From an uncultured Clostridia bacterium (lineage in GTDB: Bacteria; Bacillota; Clostridia; Christensenellales; Borkfalkiaceae): a stretch of DNA of 9,397 nt. The notes below the pieces were generated by a model. It ran no database searches and was not told where the DNA came from. It saw only the letters and a list, made by a program, of their open reading frames with translations. The DNA is taken from NCBI GenBank assembly GCA_946627905.1, contig CAMOVY010000035.1:1-9397 (forward strand). The letters are read 5' to 3'. This document shows, in pieces, positions 6,901-9,397 of this stretch. Position 1 is the stretch's first letter, and every line of letters starts with the position of its first letter. A program made the position numbers and the translations under genes.

Positions 6901-8509
6901 CAACGGTGGACGGCGACGAAAACGTCTTCCCGAAAACAACGCCTTCGCTGTTTTTGAAATCTTTACCGTGAGTGCCTATATATGCGGAATAGTCGGTAAG
7001 CGTTGCGAACCTGCTTTCCGCCGCGGTAAGAGTACCGTAGTTGGATACAAGCAGTTGCTTTTCCATCGGCAAGGAATTATACACGCTACGCGCGTACGCT
7101 ATAATTCTTTCGCTCGCAAGATTTACTTCGCCTATGTTTTTTATCGCGCGTATCGCCCTGTCTTCGCTCGCTTCGGTTTCGGGAAGTTCCGTGCCCAAAA
7201 TTTTCAGATTACTTACGGACAAAGTGCCGCTTGCCGAATAACTTGCGCCCGAAACGGGATTTACCACTGTATCGAAACGCCAGATGTTTCCTAAATCCGC
7301 TATTTTAAAGTCGCCGATTGCGCCGTTAAGTTCCGAACCGAACCTGTACCCTATTTTTTCGAGATTAACGATGGGGAAAATAATCGTGCCGTTAAAGCCC
7401 GCGGGAATAAGCGCTTCGCCGCGGTTGAATTCGCCCGCCGTAAGTTTGCCGACGGTAATAACGTTTCCGCTTATCGCGTAATATTCGGTATACGCGCCCG
7501 CCGTCCAGACCGCACCGTAAACGTTGTCGTCGCTGATAAGTATTTCAAAACCTACGCCCGCCGCGTCGCCGAGAGTGTTGTTTACGTCAAAACTTATATA
7601 TTCCGCGCCCGACAAATCCGGTCCCCAGATAAAACTCTGTTGCTTTGCGGTAAAGTTGTCGCCCTGAACGGTCGCGACCGATTGCTGTATAACCTGAACG
7701 TCATAATTAAGGAAAGTATCCGACGGAACGGCGTTTCCGTCGTTATGGTCGGTATAAGACGTTATGTATTCGTAAGTTATAACGTCCGATTTCACCGCGT
7801 TAGCTCCGTAATATTCCCGCAGCGCTTCGGGTATCGCCGCGCCCGCCGTGTCCGAACTTACGTATGACACCGAAGTGTCCGTATAATTGATACTCACGCC
7901 GCTTGCCGGACCGCCGTCGTAAAGGAAGTATATTCCGCCGCCGAGTACCGCCGTACACCAGCCACCGTTGTTGGCGTTCCGCACGATTATCTTGATTTTA
8001 TCGCCTGCCAAAACGTTCACATACTCGTTGACGGAAACCGTGTTATAGCCCGTACCTTCCGCGTTTAACTCATCGTTAAGATACAGCCACGTTCCGTCCG
8101 CGGGGTATATAACTTCGTTAAGCCCCGTCCTCGCGTGTTCGTGAACTATCCTGAAATAGAGTTCGGCAGTCCCCTGCGTGTACTGTTTGCGTATCGTCGT
8201 GTTAAGTCTGACTTCCGCAACCGACGGGAAGTGCCACACCGTCATAACGGGTGCGGCAAAAGATTCAACGAACGTTCCGTCCGCATACATCTGCGCGTTG
8301 CCCGACGAACTGCGCCCGTTTATATTCGAGTTGAAAGACAGTTCGCCCGTTTCCATATTCATATATGTTGCGGACGGTTCGGCAACGGCTTGCGAGTTGT
8401 CTTTGAAACTGATACTGACTACGAAAAGCGAAAAACATAAAGCCGCAAGCGCAAAAAGTTGCGCTATAAAAATTCCTTTGATTTTTCTGTTCCTGATATC
8501 GATTTTCAT
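3905..8509 (-). CDS. Large secreted protein with LamG-like domain and degenerate metallophosphoesterase domain
   Basis: This 1534-residue protein is predicted to be secreted. A signal peptide covers residues 1-43 (basic start, hydrophobic core at about 12-34, likely cleavage after AVA). In order: a beta-sandwich-like module at about 72-250; a second beta-rich, carbohydrate-binding-like stretch at about 268-440; a helical spacer at 448-505 (VNLASERIIAYARSVYNSL, QLLVSNYGTL); a LamG/concanavalin-like jellyroll at about 510-700 (VAAWIKVAR, INKWIHLAFTRD, YVNGVVAAQKY, FKGYIANARVYSDVL); a calcineurin-like metallophosphoesterase domain at about 745-1045; a second copy of the first module at about 1086-1280; an InlB-like repeat segment at about 1310-1357 (YELPTLERLGKVFIGYEIDG); and a C-terminal module at 1360-1534 (GASVRLKDPSGLRFSAHI). 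The phosphoesterase motifs are FGNTQ, MGNLTDN, GNHD, THAY and GHANG, so Asn753, Asn805 and Asn974 replace the expected Asp, Asp and His, while Asn846, His847, Asp848, His929 and His972 are kept. There is no LPXTG motif or C-terminal membrane segment. GGGGGA at 8522-8517 supports the start. Its role is probably surface or substrate binding; catalysis is doubtful. Confidence 0.85.
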   Translation of the reverse strand: MKIDIRNRKIKGIFIAQLFALAALCFSLFVVSISFKDNSQAVAEPSATYMNMETGELSFNSNINGRSSSGNAQMYADGTFVESFAAPVMTVWHFPSVAEVRLNTTIRKQYTQGTAELYFRIVHEHARTGLNEVIYPADGTWLYLNDELNAEGTGYNTVSVNEYVNVLAGDKIKIIVRNANNGGWCTAVLGGGIYFLYDGGPASGVSINYTDTSVSYVSSDTAGAAIPEALREYYGANAVKSDVITYEYITSYTDHNDGNAVPSDTFLNYDVQVIQQSVATVQGDNFTAKQQSFIWGPDLSGAEYISFDVNNTLGDAAGVGFEILISDDNVYGAVWTAGAYTEYYAISGNVITVGKLTAGEFNRGEALIPAGFNGTIIFPIVNLEKIGYRFGSELNGAIGDFKIADLGNIWRFDTVVNPVSGASYSASGTLSVSNLKILGTELPETEASEDRAIRAIKNIGEVNLASERIIAYARSVYNSLPMEKQLLVSNYGTLTAAESRFATLTDYSAYIGTHGKDFKNSEGVVFGKTFSSPSTVAAWIKVARDIADNEHIGTVIGNLGKTSHGQGVYDSDDSFSMEITSNGNPRFTWRVSETEKATFVVKNVDVRINKWIHLAFTRDARSNLITCYVNGVVAAQKYVDDGDIADIKMKVPAMIGSDYTDDFVLSINEDPKFKGYIANARVYSDVLNASAIISDAKGVKSGRILGCVDFLSGEAGEYYEQAGIGAFDAYGWQDVQSEDLHVEDGFTLAVFGNTQMMLAKAKDGQGRDLYDENYDYTYNVFYKNVQWLIDNKDGLNLEFVMHMGNLTDNLNNSFAATKGVKELEYGMSFMDMLTTAGVRWSLNRGNHDGGFDSTHTGLYDAGYSYANYAALADGTYNNSDMHSAYYTFETGGRKYLIISLDLEPTDAELNWANSVISANADRRVIITTHAYIGADGKLINNTLGGLQNNNGAAVWEKCASKHKNVIMVLCGHANGVDVVKSEKVGDNGNTVYQVMIDESRMEYFGSRQTGVFALLNFAENGNRINVSYYSATESRLFRTCNQFSIDLNSADYDFELEKDELQTVLLPDINAFGGANGRTDMWGGMYVYADGDSNLGMNSNNFGINDLSYGYAAAFDITASGVFRFDETAYVKTNASSWFYLSAFVVSSDGTAKRWFPKDANVYVPSASETQGITLRANSVEYVIKGDGQQFPLSDLGALSVNAGDKVIVFMQSFGVNYAKFEAVLYTGSGTTVNYSTGNAFNTASTAASAIITELFNAGYGATLNGAPVNYNGITVGWYRTDDTGSTYAPFKYSLTVSDTDDNVIISAVSVKNATYELPTLERLGKVFIGYEIDGDIYPAGYVLTIDKDITATAVFAGFYMVNGASVRLKDPSGLRFSAHITESDYVYLIGKGLNIQLGTVIVKAADITSDGKINYDLITTDTEIMNVNVVSTVQKTEYGNLTFNLALVGISAGGYSDRFAARSYMIITYADGTEKTLYASVGDNARSVAEVARAALDDVSLIYSERYAFARNGAFSPYSAQAAQTLNGFAQGV
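3910..3915 (-). promoter_or_regulatory. Ribosome binding site of the small gene, inside the upstream coding sequence
   Basis: The minus strand reads CAAGGGGTGTAAGATG. AAGGGG lies six bases before the ATG and overlaps the Gln-Gly codons just before the final Val of the 1534-residue protein. Ribosomes finishing the large gene would expose and use this site, which links expression of the two products. Confidence 0.65.
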
Positions 8510-8534
8510 TTTTTATTCCCCCTGTCAAAACCGC

Positions 8535-9397
8535 TTAAAACAGATAAGAGCAAACCGTTTTATTACCCGAATATCTTATACGCACGTACGCGTGGGTGGA
8601 TTCGGGAACGGTGAAAGAATATTCCGACTTGTTCGCAAAAGATACGAATTTCGTGCGCCACGTTGCGGTATCGTTAACCAGTTCGTCCGGCGTATAGTAA
8701 AGCCACACCGATTCCACTTTAGCGCCGCCGTAAGGTTCTACCGCTATTTTCGGATTTTCTCTCGTCGGGTGCGAAACGACGTTCATAAACGTCGTTTCTA
8801 AACCGCAACAGTATTTCGCAAAATTCGGCAGGTTTTCTTCGTAAGCGCCCTGACTCTGCCCGTGCGAAAACCCGTTTTTATAATTAAGCGCGCCGTTCGT
8901 CGCTCTGCTGCACCTGTCGGCTATATCCATAGAAAACGCAAAGTCCGCGTCAGACGTTACGTAAAAGGTTTTACAGTCTATACCTATAAGCCCGTCAATA
9001 GTGTCCCAGCGGTCTATAGAAGTCTGGTTGGGGTGTCTACCCGCAGACGAACCGCTCGACTGCGACTGCGTGATTCCGCCGTAGATAGGCATCGCGAAAC
9101 TTAACCTGTCGTCATACTTTAAAACTATGCTCGTTATAACGCTGCCCCACGAAATCCCCGTTATTCCGACTTTAGTCGTGTCTACGCAATCGAAAGACGA
9201 AATAAGCGACGTTGAAAGTATAACGGAAGAAGTCGCATGGTACATCCATTGATTTTCAAGCGGCTGATTCCAATCGTTATAACTGTTGTTGGTAGGACCT
9301 GCTTCGTAAACGTCGCCGCCCGCATAACGGTTTCTTTCCAAATGGTGGGTAGTGTCCTCGTTGCTTATACGGCTCGTCGGTTCTCCGCCTTCGGTAT
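8535..9397 (-). CDS. Acetylxylan-esterase-like alpha/beta hydrolase (5' end missing)
   Basis: The frame is open to the window edge. A TTG at 9341 is not a credible start, because in-frame coding (TEGGEPTSRISNEDTTHH) continues upstream with no stop, so the true N-terminus lies outside. The visible part, about 287 residues, shows an alpha/beta-hydrolase core: NDWNQPLENQWMYHA, a helix, then VGITGISWGS with the GxSxG nucleophile elbow (Ser codon 9152-9150). The likely catalytic acid is the Asp of DADFAF (codon 8945-8943) and the likely His is in GFSHGQ (codon 8864-8862), in the correct order. The last 70 or so residues (VEPYGGAKVESVWLYYT to the end) look like a small beta-sandwich domain. Relatives with the DW-x-P-x-NQWMYHA and GISWG motifs are usually annotated as acetylxylan esterases or dienelactone-hydrolase-like proteins, so deacylation of a polysaccharide is the likely role; a peptidase activity is less likely. 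It ends 25 bases before the large secreted protein's start, which indicates co-transcription. Confidence 0.78.
   Translation of the reverse strand, partial: TEGGEPTSRISNEDTTHHLERNRYAGGDVYEAGPTNNSYNDWNQPLENQWMYHATSSVILSTSLISSFDCVDTTKVGITGISWGSVITSIVLKYDDRLSFAMPIYGGITQSQSSGSSAGRHPNQTSIDRWDTIDGLIGIDCKTFYVTSDADFAFSMDIADRCSRATNGALNYKNGFSHGQSQGAYEENLPNFAKYCCGLETTFMNVVSHPTRENPKIAVEPYGGAKVESVWLYYTPDELVNDTATWRTKFVSFANKSEYSFTVPESTHAYVRIRYSGNKTVCSYLF

Noticed and set aside
8178..8801. 207-codon open frame on the plus strand
   Set aside because: It crosses the end of the esterase gene, the intergenic gap and the start of the large secreted protein in antisense. Its product is rich in Arg, Phe and Tyr with no recognisable domain, as expected for a shadow of real minus-strand genes.
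9339..9341. TTG as the start of the esterase gene
   Set aside because: Plausible coding continues in frame upstream to the window edge and the codon has no Shine-Dalgarno site before it, so this is an internal Leu codon.
1..9397. CRISPR array, tRNA, rRNA, insertion sequence or attachment site
   Set aside because: No direct repeat series, cloverleaf-like segment, transposase or inverted terminal repeats were seen. The recurrent CGTCG-type words are explained by codon use in the minus-strand genes.

Overview
All supported genes lie on the minus strand and are tightly packed, so the window reads as part of one operon transcribed from the 9397 end toward position 1. In transcription order it holds: (1) the 3' part of a secreted alpha/beta-hydrolase of the acetylxylan-esterase-like type (8535-9397, start outside the window); (2) a 1534-residue secreted multidomain protein with a LamG-like jellyroll, a calcineurin-like metallophosphoesterase fold and a C-terminal surface-protein module (3905-8509); (3) a 44-codon gene whose ATG lies one base after the stop of the large gene (3769-3903); (4) an AraC-family regulator with an N-terminal cupin (2788-3726); (5) a 903-residue right-handed beta-helix protein, GH141-like, with an N-terminal lipoprotein-type signal and a C-terminal F5/8 type C (CBM32-like) domain (55-2766); (6) the first nine codons of a further gene (1-27). 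Gaps are 25, 1, 42, 21 and 27 bases. I see no terminator-like hairpin and no convincing promoter in any of them.

The gene set suggests a gut-type Clostridia member (Bacillota): strong purine-rich Shine-Dalgarno sites (GGGGGA, GGGGGAG, AGGAG), AraC regulators with a cupin sensor, and large secreted LamG/phosphoesterase proteins. A Christensenellales-like lineage is possible, but this is only an impression. No rRNA, tRNA, CRISPR array, mobile element or phage gene is visible.

The likely shared theme is glycan breakdown outside the cell. The esterase would remove acyl groups, the beta-helix protein would cut a glycosidic bond (GH141 members include fucosidase and xylanase activities), its discoidin-like domain would bind sugar, and the AraC protein would switch the operon on in response to a substrate-derived signal. 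The substrate cannot be read from the sequence.

Two things stand out. The 44-codon gene has its own Shine-Dalgarno site inside the last codons of the large gene and is probably translationally coupled to it; its product has a basic start, a hydrophobic/beta-like middle and a very acidic tail. The metallophosphoesterase domain has asparagine at three positions where metal-binding Asp, Asp and His are expected. All ligands of one metal site are affected, while the ligands particular to the other site are intact, so it is probably a pseudo-enzyme or an altered one.
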